In this document: one piece after another, positions 11,639-22,319 of the stretch
How the letters are laid out: every line of letters begins with the position of its first letter
Position numbering within the stretch: the first letter of the stretch is position 1
NCBI GenBank assembly: GCA_963682025.1
Contig: OY821520.1
Span: 90,489,170 to 90,553,169, forward strand
From: Cordilura impudica
Lineage: Eukaryota > Arthropoda > Insecta > Diptera > Scathophagidae
DNA: 64,000 bases
Reading direction: 5' to 3'
Notes under the pieces: model-generated
Databases searched by the model: none
What the model was told of the DNA's origin: nothing
Seen by the model: only the letters and a program-made list of their open reading frames with translations
Translations under genes and position numbers: made by a program

Positions 11639-12335
11639 ACCAACAATGGGTACAGTTAGCTAAAGTTATAGCTTCATAATTTCAAAAATCATTGTCATAT
11701 CAACTTTATTTTTCTGGTTCCGATAAAAAGTCATATTTACTTATGTTTTTTTAATTTTTTGTTAGTGGAATTGCTATTGCTATTAGTCAAAGTTTTATGT
11801 TGATATTCTAAAACAAATTTCTCAATATTATGCTTTAGTCTTTATATCATACATTCTTTTTTATTTTGCTTTTAAAAATATCTCTATTGAAGTGTTCTTT
11901 AAATTCGTCTTATTAAATATCCTTATATATTTTTTCTTTTACTTTTTTTGTTAGAGTAAATATTTGCTAATGTACGAAATTCAAACTCATATAGATTGAG
12001 TAAGTTAAGTACTTAAAATGTATTTTTTTAAATATATTTATTTGGTACAAAATATAGAGTAGCATGTTTGGAAAAATGGGTTTTTATTACACAGAAAAAA
12101 AAAGATATTTTATTTTGGTAACTGTAATTATTATCTAATACATACTTTGGTTACAATAACTTAAAGATGATCTAATTACAACAGAAGCTCTATATATAAA
12201 GCGAAAATTTGTGCAGATGAGTTCTAATTGAGCTATAAATAACTTCATTCTAACCACCGCTAATTTTGACACACATGCTATATTTTTGATTTATTTTTAT
12301 TTATTTTATGTTTGTAATTCATTGTGATCACTTAA
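11639..12335. other. AT-rich, nothing recognised
   Basis: Long A/T runs, no supported gene or repeat. Confidence 0.5.
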
Positions 12336-12356
12336 AATTTGCAAAATATTGGTATA

Positions 12357-12569
12357 ATGTTAAAACTAAATCGTGCAGTTACTCGTGAGGAGAATAGAGA
12401 GAAAATTTGTTTGTGTTGCAAAGAAATGAGGAAATGGGTTAAAAATATCGGCGATAAAATGAAACTAAATACAAAACTAGTTTCGAATTATAATGATAGA
12501 GATGTTAGATTACCTAAACCAATATGTACGGCTTGCCGTATAAAAATTTATGAGTGTGTTGATGTCTGA
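12357..12569 (+). pseudogene. Short CxxC frame, possible zinc-binding N-terminus of a transposon protein
   Basis: An ATG-started frame of about 70 codons encodes a basic peptide with two Cys pairs: KICLCCKEMRKW near residue 16 and RLPKPICTACRIKIYE near the end, about 35 residues apart. A CxxC followed by RLP-x-x-IC-x-x-C is an arrangement I associate with N-terminal zinc modules of some insect and cnidarian transposon proteins, but I cannot name the family. It is cut off by the antisense Jockey fragment, so it is at best a 5' remnant. Confidence 0.35.
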
Positions 12570-12899
12570 AACAATCACTTTTGGGATCAGTATGATTTTG
12601 GCATATTTACATTGCGCTGGGAAATGGCTGAGCCTTAAAATTGAATTAGATATTGTTGCAAGAAAAATAATACCCTTTTTGGGCAACAATCTTAATACTT
12701 TAGCATTAATGCCGTCATATCCTAGAGATATTGTTACATTTTGTTTATTTATAGAAGTTTTTACTTCGGACGGAATCAAGTGTTTTATTGGTAAATCCAT
12801 TTGACAGGGTACATCAATAAAAAAAATTCATTTATTTGATCTTGACTAGACAAAAACAAATGTATTAAGCATATTCTCTAGCTGAATTTGAAACTTATG
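12500..12899 (-). pseudogene. Jockey-clade LINE, start of the reverse transcriptase
   Basis: Minus-strand translation gives VPCQMDLPIKHLIPSEVK, then GYDGINAKVLRLLPKKG, ATISNSILRLSHFPAQ and KYAKIILIPK. This is the N-terminal RT signature of Jockey-clade elements, where KSPGYD...ITGK...LP.KG and FP.QWK..II.IPKPGK are typical. The upstream portion (about 12806-12899) has a stop and A-rich drift. The palm catalytic blocks are missing, so it is a short dead fragment whose 5' end is cut by the element at 12900. Confidence 0.8.
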
Positions 12900-13960
12900 C
12901 CTGGTTTTCACTATGTCATATAAGCTGACAACAAATAATTGCATCAACTGACATCTCGTAATTATACCCTATACCACTATGTGGTTTGGGTATAATGACT
13001 TTGCGCTGCTGTTTGTAACTACCAAAAATATTTGACCTAGACCCATCTTTTATTATACCGATCGAATCAGAATCACTTTCTGATTCGATTTAACGATGCC
13101 CGTCCGTCCGTCTGTGTGTCCATGTAAAGTTTTTAATCAAACTGCGGGTCGCAAATATGAATAAATTTTGATGAAATTTGATACGTAAACTTTCATCAGC
13201 CGTGGGATGAAAGCTATTGAAATTGGTGAGAATCGGTCCATGTTCAGACCCAGCCCCCATACAAATGACCCCTATGAAATCAACATAATTTGCCATAAGA
13301 TCCAAATTATCATATAAATCTTAGTCAAATTGGGTTTGTATGTGTTTATTACATCCATTAATCAGTAGTCCAAAAATGATACCTATGGGACAACTCTTAG
13401 TCATAGGCCCCATATAGAGCTGCTTCCCGATCTTCACTTAAGTCTATCAAAAAACAAAAATATTGCACGGATTCTTTTCAAATTTTGTTTGTATATATTT
13501 TTGCAAAATATAAGAGACTTTACCAAACATGGTCAGGATCGGTCCATTTTTGGGCCTAGTCCCCATATAGATATAGCATCCGATATGAACTTTTTCGTAT
13601 CTGCAGCAAAAAAATTAACAAAAATCCCACTCAAATTTGGTTTATGGTTATTTTCTATATCCAGTTAGTTGGGCCTGAGAGATAGGGTCTATAAACGCAT
13701 GGTATAGGGTGTCGTATAGTCGGTCTAGACCGACTAAAATTTTCTTACTTTTTTTCTATTCATTACGTATTCATTACATCTTTTAAACGAACAAAAAATA
13801 CAGCTGTCAAACAAAAACAAATTGCCAACATGCTGGCAATTTCATTTCAGATGTCAAATGTTGCCAGGGGTTGTAAATGGCAAGATATTAAAACCCGTTT
13901 TCATACAACTGACAATAATTGACAACAATTGCCATTGAAAATGACATAATGAAAACCAGG
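12900..13960. mobile_element. Small TIR element (MITE-like) carrying a mini-me copy
   Basis: The ends are 20-bp inverted repeats matching at 19 positions: CCTGGTTTTCACTATGTCAT at 12900-12919, and its inverse with one difference at 13941-13960. A looser inner similarity (GACAACAA...ATTG) continues inward. Without the mini-me insertion the element would be about 270 bp and non-coding. I could not settle a target-site duplication. Confidence 0.7.
12962..13755 (+). repeat. Mini-me/DINE-1-like repeat, copy E, inside the TIR element
   Basis: Full-length copy with a short GTCC tract and a terminal palindrome followed by AAAATTTTCTTACTTTTTTT. It lies wholly between the inverted repeats of 12900-13960, so it inserted there. 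Confidence 0.85.
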
Positions 13961-14504
13961 TATTACTGGCTTTACTTACGTCCGATCTACATCATGAACC
14001 ATTTGTACTTTTAATTGGTACGTTTCTCTTAAAGAAACACTTTAGATACTTTGTGGCTTTCTAAACGCTGTAATCATCACTTCTTAGAAAGTCTTTTGTA
14101 TTTTCGGTTTTAAATTCTTTTCCTTCCAAGCTTTATGTAAAGGACTTTTATTTAAGTAAAGACTGCTTTCACTAACGAATGTTAGTGTTTCTATTACCAA
14201 ATTTGTGTTTTTTTGGCAACAGTTTGCAACATATTGTTATAGGTTATAGGTTACAACTAAATCATCACTATCACAAATATACCACTAGGATTTAGGACTA
14301 CCATTAAAAATAGCAAAATTCAAAAGATCTGTTATTTTTCTTAAGTCACTTGGCCCATGTGTTTGTCTACAAGCTGAGAAGAGTAATGATTTTTCAGAAT
14401 GCATTTATACAGCTCATTTCCGTTCGGCTTTGTTATCGTGATCCGCACCAAGTTATTCATATTTGTGGCATTTAGCATTATGCCTTGGGGGTTAAAATTT
14501 TATA
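13961..14504. other. Unassigned AT-rich sequence
   Basis: No supported feature. Confidence 0.5.
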
Positions 14505-15008
14505 GCCAACGAACGGATTTTCCCTACCACCTTTGAATCTTATAAAACTAAGTTGTCTTTTTGCACCTTACTTAACTAAGATAAACGTAAAATTTTGGAA
14601 CTCCTCTGTTGTTTCTTAGATATGGCGCGCCAAAAAATTAAAAAATGAATAAAAACGCATATAAGTGGTCTGCCATTATAATTTATATATCAGAGTTTTT
14701 AACATAAAGGGTCAAAATTTATCTTATTTTAAATGTATGGAGAATAACTTTTAAACTGCATTTAGTTAATTTTTTTTTCAGAAAGTTTAAAGGTCACTCT
14801 AACATAATTTAAAGTTTGGGAAGATATATCTCAAAAAATTAAATTTTTAAAATTCTGGAAAAAAGTATGTGTTAATCCTGATAGTGTTTTCTGCAATTTG
14901 TACCAAAAATTTTGTGTGAGTTCTTATTAGTTCCTGAGATATTGATATAAATGTAAAATTGTTTGAAAAAGTTTTATATATAAATTAATTTTTTTTATTT
15001 GGGTGATA

Positions 15009-15281
15009 TTAAATACATATATTATTTTGATTTTCTTTCAGGAACAACATAGTGGAATTTTTTGTTCCTGGTATAGTTCTCAAGCCAATAAGTCTGTTTT
15101 TAAGAAACTCTTCTTCTGCTTTATAATCTTCCTCTATTAAAAATACAAAATTGCAATTTAAAAGATGTTCGCGGCACCACTCATACAATTGAAACGAGGT
15201 AGTAATTTGGTCCAGTAATGGACGCTGCAAACTGGCTCGGCGAGTTTCTCTCTTTACGGCCATTATATTTGTAAAATTCAT
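15009..15281 (-). pseudogene. Possible transposase C-terminus of the long-TIR element
   Basis: A minus-strand frame gives LDQITTSFQLYEWCREHL, then YKAEEEFLKNRLIGLRTI and PGTKNS. A one-base shift at the end turns the tail into HYVVPERK. The R-T-I-PGT...H-Y/F-x-x-P pattern resembles the C-terminal end of the protein at 44347-45489 (VTIDGTAQYHAFIPL), which also sits between long TIRs. On that basis I call it a remnant of the same broad transposase type. No catalytic block is present and the family name is unknown. Confidence 0.4.
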
Positions 15282-15680
15282 TACAATAAAATAACTTCAG
15301 GTAAGCTTCCACATTACCGAAACTTAATATATAGCAAAAGTAAACATTAAACAAAAATTAAAAAAAATATAAAAATATAAATTTTATATAAAATTTTACG
15401 CTAATTAAATAGTAACGGCTCGCCCAAAAATGTATCACGAAATGCAAACAAGACTATCAGCCTTAGAAAACATAAAATGTAAGAACGTGTTAAATGTTTT
15501 TTAAAATTTTTGCTACAAAAAATATTTTTTATTAAAAAAATTGATTGAATAGTTCACAATTTTTTAAAATAAGAAATTAAATATTTGAGCTCGAGGTCTG
15601 ATTTTGACAAAAGTTATTTATTAAATCCAATATTTTTAAATAACTTTAACGGAGAGCACGCCGTAATTACAACAACAAAA

Positions 15681-18167
15681 ATGGTTTACAATAAATTCAA
15701 GAAGAACAATATTCTGAGAACAAACATCAATAAGTATAAGACAACAGTTGACAAAAACCTAAGACTAAAAGCATCGATAACATTTCTAATACGTTGTAGA
15801 AAAACAGGTATAATTCCAAATTTTATTACTAACTCCACAAAAAGCATATATAATATTTTTGAAATGAACGGTTGCACTAGATCCAATATCAGACAAACTC
15901 TTTCCAAATATATCCAAAATTTCCATATTAAAATTTTAAATTTGATGTTAATATTAAAACACGAACTCTTAAAACTTAATGAAGAAGAAAAAGAACTTAT
16001 TAAAAATGTAATAGAAAATCAGTTGACGGAAGATGAAAAGATTGCACTGTGGAACAACCAGACTACACTTGAAATATCAACAAATAAGGCAATTAAGGAA
16101 AAACATAAACGTAAATTTGAAACATTAAAGGAAATGCAGAAAAAAGATTTGGACATAAAATTAAATAATAACTGGTTTGTGAATAAGACAAAAACGGACA
16201 TTCCGCAAGATATACAGTGGATTTTATCACTTGGACGAAAACACGCACTACCAACAACTAAACAAGAATTTCCAATGCTGAAATATATTACTGATGGTGA
16301 GGACTTGATTCAAACAATAACAGATAAAGAAGAACAAGAGTCAGCTAGGATAAAATTTACAACGATTATTGACAATCACTTAAACAAAATGAAGATTAAT
16401 AATAGGGATAAATATACCCTTAATGTTGTAGATAAGACAAAAAAGTTTCTTAAGAACAACACCAATATTTTAATTCTAAACGCAGATAAAGGTAATGTGA
16501 CGGTGGCTATGGAGAAAGAAGAGTATGATGAGAGGATGCAGAATATAATTGGAGATATGATGACATACCGAAGACTGATTAAAGATCCCACAAATGGGTT
16601 ACAGAGGACAAATAATGAGTTAGTTGAGGAATTGTTTACAAACAATATAATATCAGAATACGACAAAAAAAGACTTAGAACAGATGTTGCTAATGCTCCT
16701 AGAATGTATGGTCTACCAAAAATTCGCAAGGATAATTACCCTCTACGACCGATTTGCTCATGTATTAATGCCCCATCAAGCCAACTATGCAAATATATGA
16801 CTAGTATATTGAGAAGAATTAATGAAAATTCAAAATATAATGTAAAGGACTCGGTGCAATTTAGGAGTAAGATCAAGGACCTGACTATAGATGACGATGA
16901 AAGATTGATTTCGTTTGATGTTGTGTCGTTGTTTCCAAGTATCCCTGTTAATTTAGCTTTAGTGATTATAGAAGATAGATGGGACGAAATTGCTACGTAT
17001 ACTAATATGAAAAAGGACTTGTTTCTACGAATTATGAAATTTTGCATTAAGGACAATCGATACTTCACATATGATGGCAAAATATATACGCAGAAGAAGG
17101 GCTTACCAATGGGGTCCCCAGCATCACCGATAGTTGCAGACATTGTAATGGAGAAACTATTGGACACAGTGATGGGTAAGCTTTCAAAAAAACCCAAAAT
17201 ATTGACGAAATATGTTGATGACATCTTTAGTGTAGTACGGGAGAGTGCAATTGAGGAGATAATGACTAAATTAAATGATTTTCACCCTAGTATTAAGTTC
17301 ACAATAGAGAAAGAGTTGGATCAAAAATTACCATATTTGGACACTCTGGTAATTAGAGAAAATAACATATTAAAAATGGATTGGTACCAAAAACCATCGT
17401 CGTCAGGCAGAATAATTAATTTCTTCTCAAAGCATCCAAAGAGGATTATAATCAATACGGCCAATAACTTAATAAGACGGGTATTGAACATCAGTGACTT
17501 GGAATTCCATAAAAATAACAAAATTAAAATCAAAAATATTCTACTTGACAATAATTTCCCACATAAACTCACTAATATACTTATCCGAGATTATAAAAAG
17601 GACAACAATAAGGGCACCACAATAAACGAAGAACCAAAAATTTTCAAATCATTGATTTACGTACCTGATATATCTGAAAGATTTGAAAAATCGAGAGTAT
17701 ATAGGAGTGAAAACATAAGAATGACACACAAAACTGAAAATAACCTCTCAAAAATATATAGTAAAACAAAAGATTAAATAGAGAATATGGATAAATCAAA
17801 TGTTATTTACAAGATCCCCTGTACAGGTAACAAAGATGATAAATGTGAGAAGGTTTATATTGGAACAACAAAAAACAAGTTAAAAACAAGACTGTCAGGA
17901 CACAAATCTGATCAAAAATTCAAACTCAACAATTTTACACCAAAAACAGCATTGACAACCCACTGTGTTAAAGAAAAACACACTCCAGACTTTGACAATG
18001 TAAGAGTGCTTCAAAGTGAGCAAAATTATAAACGCCGTTACATATTAGAGATGCTTAATATTATAAACATACCATCTAATAAGAGAATGAATTTTAAAGC
18101 AGACACTGAGAAATGCGCTCAATGTTATAGACATTTGGTGAACAAAACAAAGATGAGAGTGCAATAA
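15681..18167 (+). pseudogene. PLE2 reverse transcriptase/GIY-YIG polyprotein, one nonsense codon
   Basis: The frame is open from 15585 without an ATG; the first ATG is at 15681 (MVYNKFKKNN). Blocks in order are ILNADKGNVTVAM, APRMYGLPKIRKDN, SFDVVSLFPSIPV, KKGLPMGSPASPIVADIV and KYVDDIFSVV (YVDD at about 511-514 from that ATG), then LPYLDTLVIR. The GIY-YIG domain follows: VIYKIPCTGN, KVYIGTTKNKLKTRLSGHK and EMLNIINIPSNK. The only break seen is TAA at 17775-17777, in frame, where PLE1 has a lysine codon (KTKDKIE). RT and nuclease catalytic residues look intact. It copies RNA into DNA at nicked chromosomal ends. Confidence 0.92.
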
Positions 18168-18387
18168 TTATATTTTTAAATTCAGTGCAATATTATATGA
18201 CGACGAAGGTGGAACAATAGATTTAAGTTTGTTGTTTATGATTTAAAGTAAGTTTGTATGTTAATGTAAACAGATTGTGTAAAAATTGTTGTTTTTATAT
18301 ATGTTGTTTTATATCTTTTAATATTTAGTGATGTTATAAATACTTATACATTTTATTGTTCTAATAATTTAAATTTGTAGACAATCC

Positions 18388-18416
18388 CTGAAGATGATAT
18401 TCAAAGAATATCGAAA
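18388..18416 (+). ncRNA. Hammerhead-like stem-loop of PLE2
   Basis: CTGAAGAT is followed by a perfect 7-bp stem (GATATTC/GAATATC) with loop AAA, then GAAA and ATATTGG. CTGANGA...stem...GAAA is the conserved core of type-I-like hammerhead ribozymes reported in PLE terminal repeats. One unpaired T sits between the core and the stem, which is not canonical. Relative to PLE1 one stem pair changes from A-T to C-G, which keeps pairing. Confidence 0.55.
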
Positions 18417-18980
18417 TATTGGATTTAATAAATAACTTTTGTCAAAATCAGACCTCGATCTCAAATATTTAATTTCTTATTTACAATTGGAAAGGTCGAA
18501 TAAAAACATCTTTAAATAATTTTTTAAAATAATTTCACATTTTTATCAATATCTCAGGAACTAATAAGAGCTCAATCAAAGTTTTGGCACAAAATGCAGA
18601 AGAGACTATTACGATCAACAGGTATTTTTTTTTTTTTTTGACTTTTAAAAATTTCGCTTTTTGAGATATTGCTTTCCAAACTTTAAATCGTGCGACAGTG
18701 ACCTTGGCCTTTCGAAAAAAATTACTTAACTTAGTATTTAGGCTATTTTCAATACCTATTAAATGAAACCAATTTCTACTTTTATAACTTTTGAAGATAA
18801 AAGCAGTAATGTCAGAGCACTTATGTGTGTTTATAATGAATTTTCAACTTTTATAAGCTCCATATTTCGGGAACCGCAAAAGCTAGTCACTCAAAACTCT
18901 TGAATTTATATTAGTTTAGTACTATAGAACATTCTTGCTAATTTTTGTACAATTCAAAGAGGGTAAGGTTGAAAATGGCG

Positions 18981-19780
18981 TTTTTATACCCTATAGCACT
19001 ATGTGGTTTGGGTATAATGACTTTGTGCTGCTGTTTGTAAGTACCAAAAATATTTGACCTAGACCCATCTTTTATTATACCGATCGAATCAGAATCACTA
19101 TCTGATTCGATTTAACGATGTCCGACCATCTGTCCGTCCGTCTGTGTGTTCATGTAAAGTTTGTAATCAAACTGCAGGTGGCAAATATGAATATGTTTTG
19201 AAGAAATTTGGTATATAAGCTTTTATCGGCCACAAAATGAAAGCTGTTGAAATTGGTGAGAATCGGTCCATGTTCAGATCTAGCCCCCATACAAATGACA
19301 ACTATGAAATCAACATAAATTTCCATAAGATAAAAATTATTAATAAATCTTAGTCAAATTGGGTTTGTATGTGTTTATTACATCCACTAACCAGTAGTCC
19401 AAAAATTATCCCTATGGGACAACTCTTAGTCATAGGCCCCATATAGAGCTGCTTCCCGATCTTCACTTAAATCTATCAAAAAACAAAAACAAAACTATTG
19501 CACGGATTCTTTTCAAATTTTGTTTGTATATATTTTTGCGAAATACAAGAGACTTTACCAAACATGGTCCATTTTTGGGCCAAGTTCCCATATAGATATA
19601 GCATCAGATATGAACTTTTTCATATCTGCAGCCAAAAAAATTAACAAAAATCCCACTCCAATTTGGTTTATGCTTATTTTCTATATCCAGTTAATTGGGC
19701 CTGACAGATAGGGTCTCTAAACGCATGGTATAGGGTATCGTATAGTCGGTCTAAACTGACTATAATTTTCTTAATTGTTT
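18981..19780 (+). repeat. Mini-me/DINE-1-like repeat, copy F
   Basis: Near full-length, with a degraded GTCC tract (TCCGACCATCTGTCCGTCCG) and a mutated terminal palindrome (GTCGGTCTAAACTGAC). It abuts the right arm of the long-TIR element. Confidence 0.85.
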
Positions 19781-20699
19781 TTCGTTGATTTTAAATAGAA
19801 TTATACCCTTGGTGATGAGTTGTGTATATAGCGTGTGTATCTTTTTTTTTAGCTCATTTTTATTTGTCAGCATTATTGCATCAATATATTTTTTTTAATA
19901 CAGAAATTAGAATAGAAAAAAAAAATGATCGGTTGGGCCATAGATGTTGTTTATAATTTCATTCTTTTATTATTTAAACAAATTAATGAGTTAAATATTG
20001 AAAATTTTTAAATTTTCTATAAAAAAAAATAATCACTCAAATTTTCTTGTTCCATTAATTTAATAGTTGCTGTTTGCTATGTTACTTCTTTACTTATTTC
20101 TTTAAAATAAATACAGCAAATAAGTAATTTATTTTTCTTTACTCAAGAGCATTAGTAACAACACTTTTTATTTATTTTTAACCTGCACGAGTTATGACGT
20201 GTTATTTAAGTTTAATTGCTCCGCATAATTTCTATTTGAGTTTATAAATACCAAAATTCTAAAAATAGAGTTTATTGGGTTTTGTATTTTCTGTTTCAAA
20301 TAAAAGAAAAATAAATAGAATAAGAAGAAAAAAATTATGGAAAATTATTTGTCTACTAATTAGTTGGCGTGGTCATTAAATTTCTTATTAATGGACTTGG
20401 CATGATGAAATCATTAAAATTGTTAGTAAAACAAATTTTAAACGTTACTTAGAAATGCTAGATTTTGATTCATAACACAGTGCAACACATCAAATGCAAA
20501 CTTTTTCTAGTGTGCGGTTTGGGTTTTGCTAGTTTAGCTGCTGTTCCGATTTTATATTTTGGCTAAAATTTGATTTTTCCGAAGAATATGCAATTTTTCT
20601 CACAAGCTATTCATCGGAAACCAAATGAATTTTTGTTTTTCTGTCTTCGACACAATTATAGTTATAGTTTGGGGAAAAAAAAGTGTAAAACAGCTAAGC
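19781..20699. other. AT-rich, nothing recognised
   Basis: No gene or repeat match supported; the small open frame near 20570 runs into the next mini-me copy. Confidence 0.5.
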
Positions 20700-21301
20700 C
20701 GAATCACTATCTGATTCGATTTAACGATGTCCGTCCGTCCGTCTGTGTGTACATGTAAAGCTTGTAATCAAACTGCAGGTCGCAAATATGAATATATTTT
20801 AATGAAATTTTGTATGTAAGCTTTTATCGGCCATAGGATGAACACTGTTGAAATTGGTGAGAATCAGTCTATGTTCAGACCTAGCCCCTATGAAATCGAC
20901 TTAAATTGCCATAAGATCCAAGTTATCATATAAATCTTAGTCAAATTGGGTTTGTATGTGTTAATTACATCCATTAATCAGTAGGCAAAAAAGATCTCTA
21001 TGGGAAAACTCTTAGTCATAGGCCCCATATAGAGCTGCTTCCCGATCTTCACTTAAATCTATCAAAAAACAAAAATATTGCACGGATTCTTCTCAAATTT
21101 TGTTTGTATATATTTTTGCAACATACAAGAGACCTTACCAAACATGGTCAGGATCGGTCCATTTTTGAGCCTAGTCCAATATAGATAAAGCATCCGATAT
21201 GAGCTTGGTTTATGCTTATTTTCTATATCCAGTTAGTTGGGCCTGAGAGATAGGGTCTCTAAACGCATGGTATAGGGTATCGTATAGTCGGTCTAGACCG
21301 A
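20700..21301 (+). repeat. Mini-me/DINE-1-like repeat, copy G, truncated at both ends
   Basis: Starts within the core just before the GTCC tract (GAATCACTATCTGATTCG) and stops in the middle of the terminal palindrome (GTCGGTCTAGACCGA). It carries an internal deletion relative to other copies near 21195. Confidence 0.85.
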
Positions 21302-21495
21302 GATGACAGAGACTTGAATGAAGGAATGCTTAAAACGCAAAAAAATTCAAATGGACAAAAAGGGTGCAAGTTCAGCGATTTTGGGGTTTGGATTTTTTTA
21401 CTTTAGCCAAAACCTTATCCATAAAAAATGTCCGAGGTGGTTTTCCAAAGTGAGTGAGATAGAAAAAATATTGACATACACAAAATATTATACTA

Positions 21496-22294
21496 ATGGC
21501 GTTTTCTTTTCTGACAAAAAATGTCGCATTTTATTTGCACTTTTTTCGAAAAGAGTATTTTTTTATCTTAATATATAAAAACGTTGGTGCGTATGTTGGT
21601 ACTCTAATAACTGTTGAACAACTAATGCTAGCGACCCGATAGGTGGCGCTGGGGTCGAGATTTTCCCAAAAAATTTATTTACGGTCCAATTTAGCTCAAA
21701 TTCGCAACATATATTATGTACATAAAACTAAAGTTGCTGACAAAGTTTTTCACCTGTAGGTGGCGCTGGTGTTAAAATATTCAAGAAAACGTATATTTTT
21801 TTTCAGTCATATTCATAATATTATTAAATGCAATGTATTTAAGGATTTTCGAGGGAGTTCGTGCTTTACTTTTGCCCGACACTCGGTATTAAAATTTAGA
21901 TGCAATATAAAATCCAGATATTTTCTTCGGGCCAGCAACGCGGACCGGACTCAGCTAGTATATTCTAAATTAAGAGTAACCTAATTTTACACATCAATCG
22001 AAAGGTCTCAAAGTGGTGTGTCCATAAAATGCAAAAAATTTTGATTATTATCCTCTTTGAAGTTATGGGGTGAAAATATTCAAAAAAGGGAAACAACGTG
22101 GAAATATTCTCACACTATGACCTGAAAGAACTCAATGTCTACAATTTTTTGCGATTTAGGAGCGCTCGACTTGGAGACCTTTCGATTTATGTATAAAAAT
22201 GGGTTGCTCTTAATTTAGAATGTATAAAAAAATACACTTTTCGAAAAAAGTGCAAATAAAATGCGACATTATTTGTCAGAAAAGAAAACGGCAT
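21496..22294. mobile_element. Foldback element with long inverted arms, host of a Helitron
   Basis: The left arm starts ATGGCGTTTTCTTTTCTGAC at 21496; the right arm ends with its inverse at 22294 (one base different). Homology of the two arms runs through GCACTTTTTTCGAAAAGAG and CTAAATTAAGAG and on into the centre (ATCGAAAGGTCTC). Without the 393-bp insertion at 21566-21958 the element is about 400 bp and almost entirely palindromic. No coding capacity. Confidence 0.8.
21566..21958 (+). mobile_element. Helitron-like non-autonomous element (393 bp)
   Basis: It starts TCTTAATATATAAAAACG and ends CAGCTAG. A GC-rich imperfect hairpin precedes the end (CGGGCC...GGACCGG). It sits between host A (21565) and host T (21959) with no duplication. 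These are the hallmarks of Helitron ends (5' TC, 3' CTRR with nearby hairpin, A/T insertion). It contains two TAGGTGGCGCTGG-type repeats at about 21642 and 21762. It inserted into the left arm of the foldback element. Confidence 0.8.
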
Positions 22295-22319
22295 AAAAAA
22301 ACCATTGTTCAGAGTTTTA

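Larger units (their letters stand above)
15573..18517 (+). mobile_element. Penelope-like element 2 (PLE2), nearly complete
   Basis: Bounded by a perfect 15-bp direct repeat (AATTTTTTAAAATAA at 15558-15572 and 18518-18532), taken as the target-site duplication. The two ends are inverted copies of each other over about 63 bp: GAAATTAAATATTTGAG at the left edge, continuing through AGGTCTGATTTTGAC, recurs inverted at 18415-18478. The right end has about 38 extra bases after the inverted repeat. Terminal repeats of this sort are typical of PLEs. It lies inside the long-TIR element at 14505-18985. Confidence 0.9.
14505..18985. mobile_element. Long-TIR DNA transposon remnant, host of PLE2
   Basis: Sequence from about 14505 to 14955 reappears as a diverged reverse complement at about 18535-18985. 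Paired landmarks are CTTATTAGTTCCTGAGATAT (left) against ATATCTCAGGAACTAATAAG (right), TTTAAAGTTTGG-A-GATATATCTCAAAA against its inverse at 18650-18700, and a CATATAAGTGGTCTG block against its inverse near 18820. The arms of about 450 bp flank the fragment at 15009-15281 and PLE2. Removing PLE2 leaves roughly 1.5 kb. The right arm ends at mini-me copy F and the outer boundaries are not fixed. Confidence 0.65.

Noticed and set aside
12550..12804. 84-codon + strand frame
   Set aside because: It lies opposite the Jockey RT fragment, whose minus-strand translation has the recognised motifs.
16376..17572. Several long antisense frames opposite PLE2
   Set aside because: They are shadows of the sense RT frame, which has clear ordered motifs.
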